A stretch of 17,848 bases of DNA, taken from assembly GCA_032433595.1 (NCBI GenBank), contig JASWJB010000546.1:1-17848 (forward strand), given 5' to 3'. The notes beneath the pieces are model-generated. The model did no database searches, was not told the DNA's origin, and worked only from the letters and a program-made list of their open reading frames with translations. Source of the stretch: Conoideocrella luteorostrata (taxonomy: Eukaryota; Ascomycota; Sordariomycetes; Hypocreales; Clavicipitaceae). Below, one piece after another: positions 1 through 9,005 of this stretch (positions within the stretch are counted from its first letter, which is position 1; every line of letters starts with the position of its first letter). Made by a program: the position numbers and the translations under genes.

Positions 1-2034
1 AAAAAATTATCTCGTTTTTGGTCGCTGAGGCATTATCTCTTGCGGAGTTAATGCCACCTCGATGGTTCAGTTAAACTGTCCCCCGCTTGCCGGCCAGGCC
101 GCCAATTCCAATTTCAGTCACGATGGACAATGCTCTGCTAGACCACAAAGAAAAAAATGAGAGTGGCGGAAGGTCCCAGCACCACTGTCATCATGGGCGC
201 CGCGAAAGAAGCCTAGCGAACGCCTGCGGCATTCGACTAACTAAGGTAGGTGGAGTTGAGCCCATCCAATTCTGCATGCCATTGGAGTCTGTATCTTCTT
301 ACGCAAACTTTTTGACAGGTGGTATCCTGCTTGTTGCAGCGACTCGCATGCTGGCAACCCTGTCGTATTAGTACACTCATTATCGATTAAACAGGGTATA
401 CTCCGTAGATCGGGGCCACTGCAGCTAAGGGTTGTATTTTGGCAATATGACCTGCCGCGAACCCTGAGTGTATTATTTTGGGTCTCAGACTCCTTCGCTG
501 ATTTACCAAGGCGGGATATGAGCTTCCGGCTGTACTGGTGGCGGTGGTGATCTAATAATCGCATATTTAATTTTGTATCTTAGTCAAGGACACTTTCTTC
601 ATGTACTCCGTAATGAATAATGAAAATCACACTTGTGGCGTACTATACACCACACCACTTGCGCACACCCTTCGAATTATTTGGTGACAGGACTGTAAAT
701 GGTTCAGGGCTTGCCTTCCACGAGTCGTGATGCTAATTAATGGATGTGGTTCCACAACAACCAGTGCGTCGGCCGAATAGCTCTGGCGCATTGGTCAGCC
801 TGGCGCCGACTGTCAATTGCCCTGAGCTGTACCAAAGTCATATGTGATACTCTTCGGCGACGCCATAAGTAGATGTGAAAGAGTTTGGCTTTATGCGCAT
901 ATTAAGTTCCTGGTGAAACTGTTCTTAAATAATTACCATGTTGGCCAGCCGGCTAGTTGATAATGTTGCAATATGGGCATCCTCGCGGCCGCTGCAAGCA
1001 GAGGAGTGCGGAGCTCGTGATAGACACTAGAGGGGGGTCGGAAATATGGAAATGGATGGGATGGCGTGAGGATGCACGCTGCATCCCGCCATGACGGGAT
1101 TGGATAGAATGGCTTCTGCGGTGGATGTGATGAACAAAGGGATCAAAAAGTTTGAGTAGAGGGCTCGTAGACGAAAGAGGATATCCGCTGGCGGGCAAGG
1201 ACGCACGGTGCGTCGTACAGTGTGCAACTCCAAGCCGCTTTCGGCTTTCCATGTGTACTGGTAGCTATACAATATGGTACTAGTACGGAGAAGAGTTCGG
1301 GCAATAGGGGCTGGCAGCCACTGCTCCCGGTGCTTTCCGTCGGAGTCATACGCGCTCGCAGGCAGTGGGGGCCTCTGTCTTGCGACGTTCCGTCATAAAG
1401 CGCACTGTGGTTTAGTCCACGTTCAACTTGTGTTGTAGAACACCTGGTTGGCTACCAGTCTACAGGCTCGTTGCTGATGGACTTGTCCTCTCTAGCTGTC
1501 CATCCCGCCACTCTTCACACTGGGTACTGGCCTCGTACTCCGGAAAGCTTCCGCAACTACGGAGTAAGGGTCGACTGGATCTGCATTGGATCATCGTTCT
1601 CTATCTAATAAGGCAGTGTTTACCTACCGAGTAAAGCGATGCGCAGCTGTAGTACTTGCGCGGCGCCACGTCCTATTTTCCTCCGTGGGAAGGACACATG
1701 GTATGAAGTAAATTTAGAGTCTCTTTAGGTATTGAACAATCGGCTTTGAGCACCAAAATGTGTTGCCGGAATAAGACAATATCCGCGGGCTCAGACTGAG
1801 GGTTTCAGACAATAGGCAATTCTGATCACTCGCCTGTCTCTGGTATTTTCGTCTCTGACCACGACTCGTTACTCCGTTCTCCGTACGCCGACAGTAACGG
1901 AATACTCCCTATCTAGGTAGTTAGTCCTCCTCGCGAAGAACGCCAGGTCCAACCACACCAAGAACTGTCAGCGTTGCAGGGCCAAGAGAAGCACAAAGCA
2001 CAAATGACAACGCAGCGCACAAACACAAACAGAA

Positions 2035-2058
2035 GCACAAGCACAAGCACAAGCACAA
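2035..2058. repeat. Hexamer microsatellite (GCACAA)x4
   Basis: Four perfect tandem copies of GCACAA, flanked by imperfect copies on both sides (about 1990-2065). On the opposite strand it creates a Leu-Cys run in an open frame, which is an artefact of the repeat and not evidence of a gene. Confidence 0.85.
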
Positions 2059-2231
2059 GGCACAGTGACGAAGGCCCAGCATGTATGCCAAGCGTCTCTG
2101 TCGCAACTTAATCTCAGTGCAAACGGAGTAGCCCGTCGAGAACGTGCAGATGTGGAGCGCAGCAGAGTCAGATGGCTTGGGAGTGATTACCCAGAGTTTG
2201 CACCGTAACTCATATACAATATTGAACTCTG

Positions 2232-2254
2232 TACTCCGTACGGAGACTCCGTAC
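2232..2254. repeat. Nested palindrome built from the TACTCCGTA 9-mer
   Basis: An exact TACTCCGTA at 2232-2240 overlaps the palindrome CTCCGTACGGAG (2234-2245) and runs on into 8-nt perfect inverted arms GTACGGAG (2238-2245) and CTCCGTAC (2247-2254) separated by one base. It is the densest cluster of the dispersed 9-mer in the window. CGG/CCG triplets in inverted array are typical of binding sites for Zn(II)2Cys6 factors in fungi; assigning that role here is inference. Confidence 0.7.
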
Positions 2255-3091
2255 TGTCCTGTAGCCGCAGCCGTGTCCTGTTTGCATGTCAACCAGACAT
2301 GTGCCGTAGTGACATGGGCCATTTACCCTTTCTGCGATGCTCCATTGCGATTAGCGCCCACCCTTCGCTGGCCCCCTCCCTGGTTACTCCGTGCGGTAAG
2401 CCTCAAACTCGGGTGTACGGAGTACCTGGTTCCATGTTCTGGCCCTAGTGACCTTTGCTCACTGAGCACAGTGCCAGTCTCGGCCGCTCCATGTCTGTGT
2501 ACTCCCAAACATGCCACAATTTATGGATGCACAGAAAAGTGCTGTGGTCTCCCCATTTGCCTCACTAGAGTGACTTGCCCGACGAGCTCCACCTTACCTT
2601 GGTGCGCGACCACGAGCGTCGGTCTATTTTTTCCTCTCTTACCGCCCCAGACCGCGGTCAATCAGCCCTGGGCTTGGGCTGCTGGGGTGGCCGCTACTCG
2701 CATTCCCATTAATGTTCCCACTGTTTGAAGTTTGGCGACTGCGGCGCCTGCGTTTTTTTCCCTCCTGGCCCACCCATCATTATATTCCCTTCGTGCTCCA
2801 AACACTCTTCCCTCCTCCCCTTTCTCTCTCTCGCATCATAGTGCTCCTACAATTTTGGTCTGTTTATCTGACGGTTCGCCAGGCTTGCGTCTTGGCTGCG
2901 CCATTTGCCCCGAGGGCATCTGTTTGATTGCGGACTGCGGAGTATACAGGTCGACTGGTCGCAGTACCTCGTGCGGATCGGCAAGGTCGCAGTGCTTAAG
3001 TCGCCTGTGGTCTCACCTTTATTCGTCCGAGGTCCCTTGTATTACCAACCTGTTCGACCCCCCCATTCAACCCTCCAACGGTCCGACATAC

Positions 3092-3118
3092 CACTGCCAG
3101 CACTGCCAGCACTGCCAC
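3092..3118. repeat. 9-bp tandem repeat CACTGCCAG x3
   Basis: Two perfect and one near-perfect (last base changed) copies of CACTGCCAG inside the pyrimidine-rich stretch upstream of the gene at 3761. No function is evident. Confidence 0.75.
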
Positions 3119-3760
3119 CATTTGTTGACTGTATCCTTCCTTCGTATAGTCCAAACGCCGCGCCATCATTTGAACAAACGTCATCTGGAATCCGCCAAGC
3201 TCCGTGCAACCACATCTCGCACCTTCACATATCTGCGCCTGCTAGACCCTCCCTGCAAGCAATAGGGTTCTCATCGAATCTCATCTTTGTCAGACGTCGA
3301 CATATATCCTGACACCACTCAAACACCGACTCGGCTTACACCACTTCCCTGTTGGTCACCCACCTCCCGGTAACACCCAATCCTACTTGGTCGATTTTCT
3401 CCTGAAATTGATTACTCGGTTCCTGGAATATGTCGGATTATCGCTTATAGCACTACGGTCCGGAGGGCCCCCAGAGTTCCAACCAGGACTCGACTTGAAC
3501 TCGATGAGAGGTCCGCACTGGCTTGTAGACTTCATTTGCACGACGCAACAACAGCCTCTTTCCTGAAACTAGACTTTTCTCGACCTTTGAAAGTAACAGC
3601 CCTGGTGTTATAGTTAATCGTCGACGACCCCAGGCGTGCCGACTTCTTGCTGCAGGCTCACTAACCGTTGCAGAGCAATTGAAAACGCCGGCCATCGACA
3701 ACTCTTCTCATTCTCCTTGTTAGCTCATATATAGGCTCATAATCCTATCACGCTTTCGTC

Positions 3761-5860
3761 ATGGTTGCCGCTTCTCCTACTTCGCAGGCTCCGACCTGGG
3801 TTGCCCTTGCCTCTGAAGAAGCCGAGGAACTGGACGAACCTCCCGAGCTGAAACAGAAGTTTGAAAGAACCACCATTAGACGCCCGCAAGACCAAGCATC
3901 TCTATTGACGAAGGCAATTATGGGCGAGCCGGAAGAGCTCCCTTCACATCCCACAAACTCTATCCTCATGAATAGCCAGCGACGACGGTCAATGACAAGC
4001 AACTTCAGTGTTGCTTCCACTGCTGATCTTACTAGCGACACCGGCATGACGAGCCCGTGTCGGACAAACACTCCAAGTCCACCAATCCCGGAGTTGACTA
4101 CTCTTCGTCTTCATCATGATATCAATGAGAGCAAACATGTTCCTGCCATAAATGTCTCTGCTCCACAAGCCCCCAAGAAGAGATGTATTCAGTTTGCATG
4201 TGCCGCCAAACCGACGGCTCAGGCTGAGCTCATGGTGAAGGCACCATCCGCAGAACAGGTTCCCAGACGGCCGTCCATCAAGTTTGCCTGTCCAGCTCCT
4301 AGGCCGGCATCAACACAGAACACGCCACCGAGGCGAGCAAACGAACCCGCAAATCTGCCTTCGTTACCCGCGAACGCTGAGTCTCCTTCAACTCCTAAGA
4401 AGACATCTGCACTTTCCATGGCTCTTCACATCTCTCCGCGGTCCTCCGCGGTCCGACGTCTTTCCAACAAGACCACGCTGTCTCGACCTAAGTTTCTTCG
4501 TGCTAATTCGAAGGATCTCGTTAAGGACGGCTCGCAATTCCACGAGTTTGCCAGTGGTACAGCTCGAGAAGAGGACTGGATTAGGCAGCCTCCATCGGCT
4601 GTCGTGACTAAAATCACCATTGATGACACTCTGTCGAAAGAGAATCACTTTCGTCGTATCGGAGCCGAAGCCGAGGAGGAAGCTGAGATGGAAGAGGCAG
4701 AGGAGGAGGCTGCTGAGGACGATGCTGAAGATGAGGATGATGACAACGACTCTGACGACTCTGACGATAACGATATAGAAGATGAGGAAGAAGACTTTGA
4801 TGAAGATTCCGATGGATATCACACCGACTCCGAGACTGGGTTTGCTGAGTCTGATGATGATGAAGACGGAGATGAGAACATGATGCTTTGGACTCCCAGC
4901 CATGCTACTATTCGACACAACAAGACTGCTGCTCTCGTTCGACGGCCTTCTGTCAATGAGCCTCAGTCCGATTCCTCGGCGGCAAGTCATGATAGTCGAT
5001 CTAGCATGCGACGAATCAAAACCAGGCGCATTAAAATTGAATCGGACACACCAGACCTACCCGACAGCACTGATTTCGTTTGCGGCACGCTGGATGAAGA
5101 CAGGCCATTGGAAGAAGCATATCTGTCTTGCCTAGCTGCCCGTAGAAACGAGAAGCTGCGAGTTATACCGCAAGATATCGACCCTAGTTTTCCGGCTTCC
5201 GATCCTGACAATGATGAAGAGGAAGAAATCTACAACCCTGTTCATCACGACAGTGATGAGGATGTTTGGGTTCAAGGGAAGATGGAAGATCTTCACCATG
5301 GCCAGCAAGATCGCTCGCGACGACGAAGGAGGAGTGAACAAGCTTCACCTCGGAAGTTCCGTTCTCCTCCTCCGGCTATACGACGACATCACTCGCCACC
5401 CCCAAAGATTCGTGGGCGTTCCCCCAAGACACTCTTTGGGCGCCAGTCGCCCAACAGACGAATGCGCTCTCCGGCTCCTAAAGCGTTCAACACTCCAACT
5501 CAAACACCCCGACAAGGCCCTCACGTTCAGTTTCACTTAGCTGGCCGCCCTGGTATGACATTGACAAAGTCTTTACCACGGCCTTCTGCACTTTTTACAG
5601 CTGCGAAGGGTGGGAGGCCGACGAAGCACCAACACTCCTCTGACTGCCATCTTCGCGGCGCCATTGACATTGTCAAAGGCCTTGAACGCAAACGACAGCG
5701 TCGCAAAGAAAAGTTCTTTCAAAAGTACTGCAACCGGGCTAGACGCGGGCAAATTCCCGAGCGCAAACCCCAACCAGGACGTGGGGCTGAAAGAATGAAG
5801 GAACTTGGATTGCTTATGGCCGGCAAAAAAGACCAGGGCAATTACGTCATATCCATATAA
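3761..5860 (+). CDS. Fungal-specific acidic/basic low-complexity protein, probably DUF2457-like
   Basis: Uninterrupted 699-codon frame; an in-frame stop seven codons upstream of the ATG fixes this as the first start in the frame. No enzyme domain is seen. The N-terminal part carries two copies of a short motif: RCIQFAC near residues 141-147 and RPSIKFAC near 170-177, separated by about 30 Pro/Ala-rich residues. A very acidic Glu/Asp tract follows at about residues 300-375, including runs of Asp-Ser-Asp typical of casein kinase II targets. Residues about 517-575 are Arg/Ser/Pro-rich, with several SPxx(R/K) sites, and the C-terminus (about 640-665) is strongly basic. The order of conserved short motif, acidic block and basic tail agrees with my recollection of the uncharacterised fungal family DUF2457, but that match is from memory. 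The composition suggests a nuclear or nucleic-acid/chromatin-associated protein; this is inference. No introns are needed. The gene stands alone, with a pyrimidine-rich region upstream and an AT-rich 3' flank. Confidence 0.85.
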   Translation: MVAASPTSQAPTWVALASEEAEELDEPPELKQKFERTTIRRPQDQASLLTKAIMGEPEELPSHPTNSILMNSQRRRSMTSNFSVASTADLTSDTGMTSPCRTNTPSPPIPELTTLRLHHDINESKHVPAINVSAPQAPKKRCIQFACAAKPTAQAELMVKAPSAEQVPRRPSIKFACPAPRPASTQNTPPRRANEPANLPSLPANAESPSTPKKTSALSMALHISPRSSAVRRLSNKTTLSRPKFLRANSKDLVKDGSQFHEFASGTAREEDWIRQPPSAVVTKITIDDTLSKENHFRRIGAEAEEEAEMEEAEEEAAEDDAEDEDDDNDSDDSDDNDIEDEEEDFDEDSDGYHTDSETGFAESDDDEDGDENMMLWTPSHATIRHNKTAALVRRPSVNEPQSDSSAASHDSRSSMRRIKTRRIKIESDTPDLPDSTDFVCGTLDEDRPLEEAYLSCLAARRNEKLRVIPQDIDPSFPASDPDNDEEEEIYNPVHHDSDEDVWVQGKMEDLHHGQQDRSRRRRRSEQASPRKFRSPPPAIRRHHSPPPKIRGRSPKTLFGRQSPNRRMRSPAPKAFNTPTQTPRQGPHVQFHLAGRPGMTLTKSLPRPSALFTAAKGGRPTKHQHSSDCHLRGAIDIVKGLERKRQRRKEKFFQKYCNRARRGQIPERKPQPGRGAERMKELGLLMAGKKDQGNYVISI

Positions 5861-6811
5861 TATGAGGAGTTATTTCCCTCAAATCATGCGTTTGTTGCTC
5901 TTCACCACCCACGTAATTTGTGGTCAAGTCATGCCAAAAAAAAAAAGCGTTGAGGCATTTCCATTTCATTGCGCGAGCACCTGTGAGGCACACCTTCCTC
6001 GTCTTACTTCACATGCATTGGATCGGTCCACGGCAATTCTCATATCACGACATGATGATTTTTTTCCCTCTGTAAATCAGTAAACGCCCGTCATTCCATG
6101 GCGGGCATCTGGGCATGATGTCGTTCCACTTTGAACGCGTCTCTGTACATATTTTACTTTTTTTTATTATTTATTTTATATATGATTTATCCTTGGACAA
6201 ACATCTGATTTGGTTTTACTGGAGAGGTCTGTTTGCATTCACTAGGATACCCTTCGCTAGAGAGTTTTGGATGACGGATCTGAGGGCTTGACAGGTGTAG
6301 GCGTCGGTGTTGGGACATGTAGCACTGACAGACAAGTATGGATTGAGCAGGATTATGACGACTATCTGCACGTCAATAAATGATTGAAATTGACATATCA
6401 GCAAATGTAATTGTGGTAATATTCCGCAAACGAGGCCAATGCCGTTTTTTATCTTGTGAATGGCCATGGACAGCCCAAGGAACGCTGGTTCAACTATCAG
6501 CGATTACTCCGTACTGTATGGTGGTTCGTCCGTTGCCGGTCGCGCCACACAAATGGTCTTACCATCCTCGGCTGCCTGACCAGCGAGCGCCCATGCAACT
6601 TGTTGCCTGAGGATCCAGGCAGAACAAAGTATCGACCTAGTAGGACAAGTTGACCCTTTATGGCCAGGTAAGAAAATCAGTGCATCCACGAATTTTGGTG
6701 CCATACAATCTGTTCGCCACGTCCGCCATCGCCGAGAACCCTCGTTCGCTCCATCTCGAATTACTCCCTTGATCGATACTGCCGGATAATTCAGAGACTG
6801 TATAACCCGCC
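5861..6811. other. Intergenic region between the acidic protein gene and SAR1
   Basis: No gene recognised in 951 bases. It holds an 11-A run at 5936-5946, a very AT-rich tract at about 6157-6190 that probably belongs to the 3' end of the upstream gene, an AATAAA at 6375-6380 and one exact TACTCCGTA at 6505-6513, about 300 bases ahead of the SAR1 start. The last few hundred bases must contain the SAR1 promoter and leader; no clear TATA box is visible. Confidence 0.6.
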
Positions 6812-7795
6812 ATGTGGATCATCAACTGGTGTATGTTTTGCAACATCCCATCACGATGCGTTAACGAAGTCGAAGTTATTGGGCTAACTGACACGTGCTA
6901 CTTACCCGATGACTTAGTTTACGATGTTCTCTCCTCCTTGGGATTGTTGAACAAACACGCAAAGCTGCTGTTTCTGGGCCTCGATAACGCCGGAAAGACA
7001 ACGTTGTTGCATATGTTGAAGGTATGCCGAATGTTAACTGCTCATCGCGATGCTATCACCAGCCGGCATCTCGTCGTCGTGCGGTTGACAATGCTGATAC
7101 CCGATTAAATCATGTGACGTTTATGACGCGGATGAAGAGGAAGGTACTTTATGCATTTGATCAACGCTTGCTAACAGAATGGCACATATAGAACGACCGA
7201 GTTGCTATCCTCCAGCCTACTCTACACCCTAGTGAGTGGTCACCCCCGGAACCCTTGAAGACGTGGCCTTGCGCGCGCAGTTATTATATGATGGGGACCA
7301 CGCGTTACTAAAATGGTTACTCTAGCGTCTGAGGAACTCGCCATCGGCAATGTCCGATTCACAACCTTCGATCTTGGAGGTCACCAGCAGGGTATGTATT
7401 TATAGTCCTAATATCACGTCCAAGCTTTTTATATGCTGAAGCCACTCTGTCCAGCTCGACGTATTTGGAGAGACTACTTCCCCGAAGTGAACGGCGTCGT
7501 CTTTCTCATTGATGCCAAGGACCACGAGCGATTCCAGGAAGCTAAGGCTGAGCTTGACGCTCTTCTGGCTATGGAAGAACTGTCCAAGGTTCCCTTCGTC
7601 ATCCTTGGCAACAAGATCGATCATCCCGATGCTGTCTCTGAGGACCAGTTACGACACGAGCTCGGCATGTACCAAACCACTGGCAAGGGCAAGGTCCCGT
7701 TGGAGGGTATTCGACCCATTGAACTCTTCATGTGCTCCGTCGTTATGCGCCAGGGCTATGGCGAGGGCATAAGATGGCTCTCGCAGTATGTGTAA
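6812..7795 (+). CDS. SAR1: SAR1, small COPII-coat GTPase
   Basis: Five exons: 6812-6830, 6918-7021, 7192-7231, 7326-7391, 7455-7795. All four introns (87, 170, 94 and 63 nt) are GT-AG, and the joined frame is 570 nt, 189 residues, the normal length for SAR1. SAR1 is the Arf-family GTPase that, when loaded with GTP by SEC12, inserts its N-terminal amphipathic helix in the ER membrane and recruits SEC23/24 and SEC13/31 to form COPII vesicles. Visible hallmarks: hydrophobic N-terminus MWIINWF instead of the Arf myristoylation glycine; P-loop GLDNAGKT at 27-34; switch I around QPTLHPT at 49-55; DLGGH at 70-74 (the His in the catalytic position); NKID at 129-132; and the C-terminal [12 protein letters not shown] signature. 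The first exon encodes only six full codons and splits codon 7 (Phe), so automatic annotation may miss it and start at an internal Met. Start context GCCATG is good. Product identity is very secure. Confidence 0.97.
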
Positions 7796-8254
7796 GAGAT
7801 CTATAGAGAGAAGAAGAGACATCTGTGCTCATAGGTGCATGGGCATAGTAGACTGGTCTTGTAGGAAATACGGCGAGGACGGTGCGATGCCAACACGTGG
7901 GTGGTGGAGGTAACGAGTGTTATATGACATCCGGCATTCTCTCTCGGCGAACGAAGGGTCGTGTAATTCCAATGATTTTACAGCAACGATAAAAAACATG
8001 CCTAATGTTTCTTGTTACAATTACTATGCTAAGTTGAGTTTGAGTACTATGTACCTGAGCATGTGATGCCTCATCATGGATTGACTGTGTAATAGTTTGA
8101 TTCTAGCAGTAATGATATGTGAAATATGATGAGGAAAACAAACTGTTGAGACTCCCAGTTTGCCCTGGCCAAGTACTTAGCAGGACGCAAGCCTTGCCTG
8201 AACTCCCACAGACTAAGCCCTGGTCGAGCTGAGGTAGCTACGTATCCAGCTATG

Positions 8255-8270
8255 TACGGAGTACGGAGTA
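8255..8270 (+). repeat. Two overlapping copies of the TACGGAGTA 9-mer
   Basis: TACGGAGTACGGAGTA: two exact 9-mers sharing their terminal TA, in the middle of the space between SAR1 and the patatin lipase gene. This is the only head-to-tail pair in the window and shows the motif can expand as a 7-bp unit. Confidence 0.8.
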
Positions 8271-8648
8271 CTTAGATTTGGTTTTCTCTGGACCTTGAAA
8301 GTTTCCTCTAACGATACATGTGACACTTACTTCTTTATGACGGCTCCTAAACGTTCTAGCACACTCAGCTTCCAATCCCAGATTAGGGTAAAATTGTCTG
8401 GATATGGTGCCGGTGCGGAGATTAAATAGCATAGTCGCAGGCGAGGTTGTAAGCTGCCGTGGTAGATGTCAATCGGCTAGGCCTTATTAACCTTCTATCG
8501 AGGAAGCAAAGCTGGCTGGATCTCCTCAGAATTTCTGTATTCGCGCAACACTGTAACAAATAGTGAACGGTTGCGGCGAGGTCGAAAGTTGTTCTGCCAG
8601 ACTAATGGTCGGTGCGAATGCGGGACTCCGCCCCGCCGTCCGCCCCCA

Positions 8649-8684
8649 GTCTGTCCCCAAGTCTATCCCCAAGTCTGTCCCCAA
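8649..8684 (+). repeat. 12-bp tandem repeat GTCTGTCCCCAA x3
   Basis: Three contiguous 12-bp units; the middle one differs by one base (GTCTATCCCCAA). It lies about 320 bases upstream of the patatin lipase start, directly before a GTAAGGTAAGTAAGTAG stretch. It could be a promoter element array or a simple minisatellite. Confidence 0.8.
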
Positions 8685-9005
8685 CGTAAGGTAAGTAAGT
8701 AGCCGACGTCATTTCGTCAGTACACTAACTACGGAGTACTATGCGGGCGACACACATTCGGACGAGACTGCCGGACCTTTGATATCTAGTAACTCCTTGT
8801 TCTTAGCTGGCTAAGGAACATTATCAAGTGCAGCTGACAAACACCCATTCGGATAACACGCTTGTCATCTCCATAGTTGAGGCAGCTTCCTTGCTAATTG
8901 CATTCTCTGATTGAAGAGCAAGTAGCCTGACATCCTCGCACGTCCAACGTCGATATTGATACGACACCGCAACTGCCGGCGGATGGCCTGCGTAGCCCGC
9001 GCATC

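Larger units (their letters stand above)
1..3760. other. Gene-poor intergenic region with dispersed 9-mers and a pyrimidine-rich leader
   Basis: I find no coding sequence I can support in this 3.76 kb. The open frames are short, overlap each other on both strands, have no recognisable domain and no plausible splice continuation. What it does hold: exact copies of TACTCCGTA/TACGGAGTA at 399, 604, 1558, 2232 and 2416, with one-mismatch copies at 1284, 1536, 1870, 1903, 2122, 2245, 2385 and 2936; a hexamer repeat at 2035-2058; a 9-bp repeat at 3092-3118; and a C/T-rich stretch from about 2755 to 3330. The last part resembles the pyrimidine-rich promoter/5' leader common upstream of fungal genes and most likely serves the gene at 3761. 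A noncoding RNA or a poorly conserved small gene cannot be excluded from sequence alone. Confidence 0.6.
7796..9005. other. Intergenic region between SAR1 and the patatin lipase gene
   Basis: No gene recognised in 1.2 kb. The first few hundred bases should hold the SAR1 3' UTR; the rest is the lipase promoter and leader. Exact TACGGAGTA copies lie at 8255-8263 and 8262-8270 (overlapping by two bases) and at 8730-8738. A GC-rich, CCCC-containing stretch at about 8625-8690 includes a 12-bp tandem repeat. An ATG at 8983 opens an out-of-frame upstream ORF that overlaps the lipase start. Confidence 0.6.

Noticed and set aside
1921..2322. 133-codon minus-strand open frame with Leu-Cys repeats
   Set aside because: The Leu-Cys tract comes only from the (GCACAA)n microsatellite and the flanks show no protein-like conservation or domain.
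2144..2728. 194-codon plus-strand open frame
   Set aside because: Rich in Cys, Trp and Pro without any domain, overlaps open frames on the other strand, and contains exact 9-mer repeats that elsewhere are strictly intergenic.
2732..3312. Two overlapping plus-strand open frames of 177 and 135 codons
   Set aside because: They lie in the pyrimidine-rich stretch where stops are rare by composition; neither frame resembles a protein family and they overlap each other.
3480..3520. Possible tRNA on the minus strand (a GTTCAAGTC B-box-like match)
   Set aside because: The flanking bases do not form the T-arm stem and no A-box or acceptor stem is found upstream.
3728..3733. TATATA just ahead of the 3761 start codon
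   Set aside because: Only about 30 bases before the ATG, which is too close for a TATA box unless the leader is almost absent.
4388..4990. 200-codon minus-strand open frame
   Set aside because: Antisense shadow of the Glu/Asp-rich block of the acidic protein; its hydrophobic look comes from reverse-complemented acidic codons.
6812..7108. 98-codon frame reading through the first SAR1 introns as an independent gene
   Set aside because: Correct GT-AG splicing restores the complete SAR1 protein; the extra residues are intron sequence.
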